A stretch of 64,000 nt of DNA from Hymenobacter puniceus (GTDB lineage: Bacteria; Bacteroidota; Bacteroidia; Cytophagales; Hymenobacteraceae): positions 62,001-126,000 of the forward strand of contig NZ_JACSCX010000005.1 in the NCBI RefSeq assembly GCF_014333525.1. The letters run 5' to 3'. Position 1 is the first letter of the stretch. Every line of letters begins with the position of its first letter. Positions 63,512 through 64,000 of the stretch are shown here, in pieces. The notes below the pieces were generated by a model. The model saw only the letters and a program-made list of their open reading frames with translations, did no database searches and was not told the DNA's origin. The position numbers and the translations under genes were made by a program.

Positions 63512-63698
63512 TGCCACAGTATGCCTGCCGTTTGGCCGGGCGGGACGCGGTTATGCGCTCCGGTAGCTGCCACAAAGCAAAACACACTACGGAGCAGCAA
63601 CTATCTGACGGTACTGAACCAAGGGGCCAGCGGGGCTTTCTAACCTCTTCTAATTTGCTTCTCATACCGTTTTAATCCCGCCACGCGTGTTTTGGGGG

Positions 63699-63977
63699 AT
63701 GATGGGAAAACGGACCATGCTGCGCGGCTCCCGCGCCCTGTTGCTGGGGTTACTGCTGGGTACACTGCTGCTGTCCACGGGGCTCAACCTGTACCTGCTA
63801 TGCCAGGAACCCGCCTACCCGCTGAGCTACGACCCGGATGGCCCGCTGCTGGAATCGGCGGCCGAACTGGAGCTAGTGCAAACGCGCCGGGCCCTGGCCG
63901 AGTGCCAGGCGCGGCGGCCGTTGTCCCTGGCCGCAACTGACTCGCTAGCCGCTTCCCTGCTTTCTGCTACTCCCTGA
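63699..63977 (+). CDS. Small membrane-anchored protein, unknown
   Basis: 92 residues from ATG 63699; a GTG at 63687 would add four. One membrane helix (residues 12-32, RALLLGLLLGTLLLSTGLNL) is followed by an acidic, partly helical tail (SAAELELVQTRRALAECQAR) that ends near the window edge. No family recognised. Preceded by a 247-bp gap with a repeat arm; no other gene seen between it and the kinase. Confidence 0.6.
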   Translation: MMGKRTMLRGSRALLLGLLLGTLLLSTGLNLYLLCQEPAYPLSYDPDGPLLESAAELELVQTRRALAECQARRPLSLAATDSLAASLLSATP

Positions 63978-64000
63978 GCCATCGGCGTTTTGCCGCTGGC

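Overview
The window looks like a chromosome segment of a high-GC Bacteroidetes bacterium, most likely Hymenobacter or a close relative. Supporting evidence: two proteins end in type IX secretion (T9SS) sorting domains; there is a TamL-type lipoprotein BamA homologue, a DUF4266/DUF3570 cluster and TlpA/DUF4369-like thioredoxins; several genes have Bacteroidetes-style -7 boxes (TAnnTTTG) upstream; and intergenic spaces are filled with inverted repeats of the GTCATGCTGAGCTTGCCGAAG type. No rRNA, tRNA, CRISPR array, transposase or prophage was seen. The genus assignment is inference.

Layout. 1-6060: two large adjacent genes. The first, open at the left edge, joins a peptidoglycan amidase (PGRP/Amidase_2) domain, an alpha/beta-hydrolase domain and a metacaspase domain. 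The second joins a lipase-like hydrolase, a middle domain and a CHAT (caspase-like) protease. This pair is the best candidate for an uncharacterised system. 6264-8813: ECF sigma factor, membrane anti-sigma-like protein and beta-barrel-like protein. 9001-14854: DUF4386 protein, Tat-exported Gfo/Idh/MocA oxidoreductase, SpoU methyltransferase and divergent TamL. 15055-18456: a T9SS-secreted protein with calcium-binding-type repeats. 18613-20823: fused E1 alpha/beta 2-oxoacid dehydrogenase carrying an in-frame repeat-derived insert. 20921-25646: GNAT, two small exported unknowns, an MBL-fold hydrolase, hemF and PAP2. 25770-30114 (minus strand): a nonsense-broken small gene, phosphodiester glycosidase, VOC protein, riboflavin synthase, a nonsense-broken four-helix-bundle gene and a sugar transferase.

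30317-46164: isoaspartate methyltransferase, secreted M43 metalloprotease, thioesterase, a Pro/Ala-rich protein that may be a DNA polymerase III psi-like subunit, an SMP-30-like lipoprotein, two tandem TlpA-type thioredoxins, gatB, an exported helical protein, a TonB-domain protein, and a four-gene set of thioredoxin, ApbE, DUF4266 and DUF3570 likely linked to extracytoplasmic flavin/redox chemistry. 46683-56994: rhodanese, GNAT, alaS, MerR regulator, a small membrane protein, dprA, class IV aminotransferase, a pair of paralogous 70-residue genes, thyA, a TIGR03643-type protein, SRPBCC, TonB-domain and small Cys-containing exported proteins. 57177-63977: an MMPL/RND exporter, a coiled-coil membrane protein, DUF2007-like and Imm51-like small proteins, an OmpR-type two-component system split by a repeat element, and a small membrane-anchored protein.

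Most of the segment is ordinary housekeeping and envelope functions in short operons separated by strong hairpins. The less ordinary content is the caspase/CHAT pair, the repeat-derived insert in an essential-type enzyme, the small paralogous genes and the density of intergenic palindromes.
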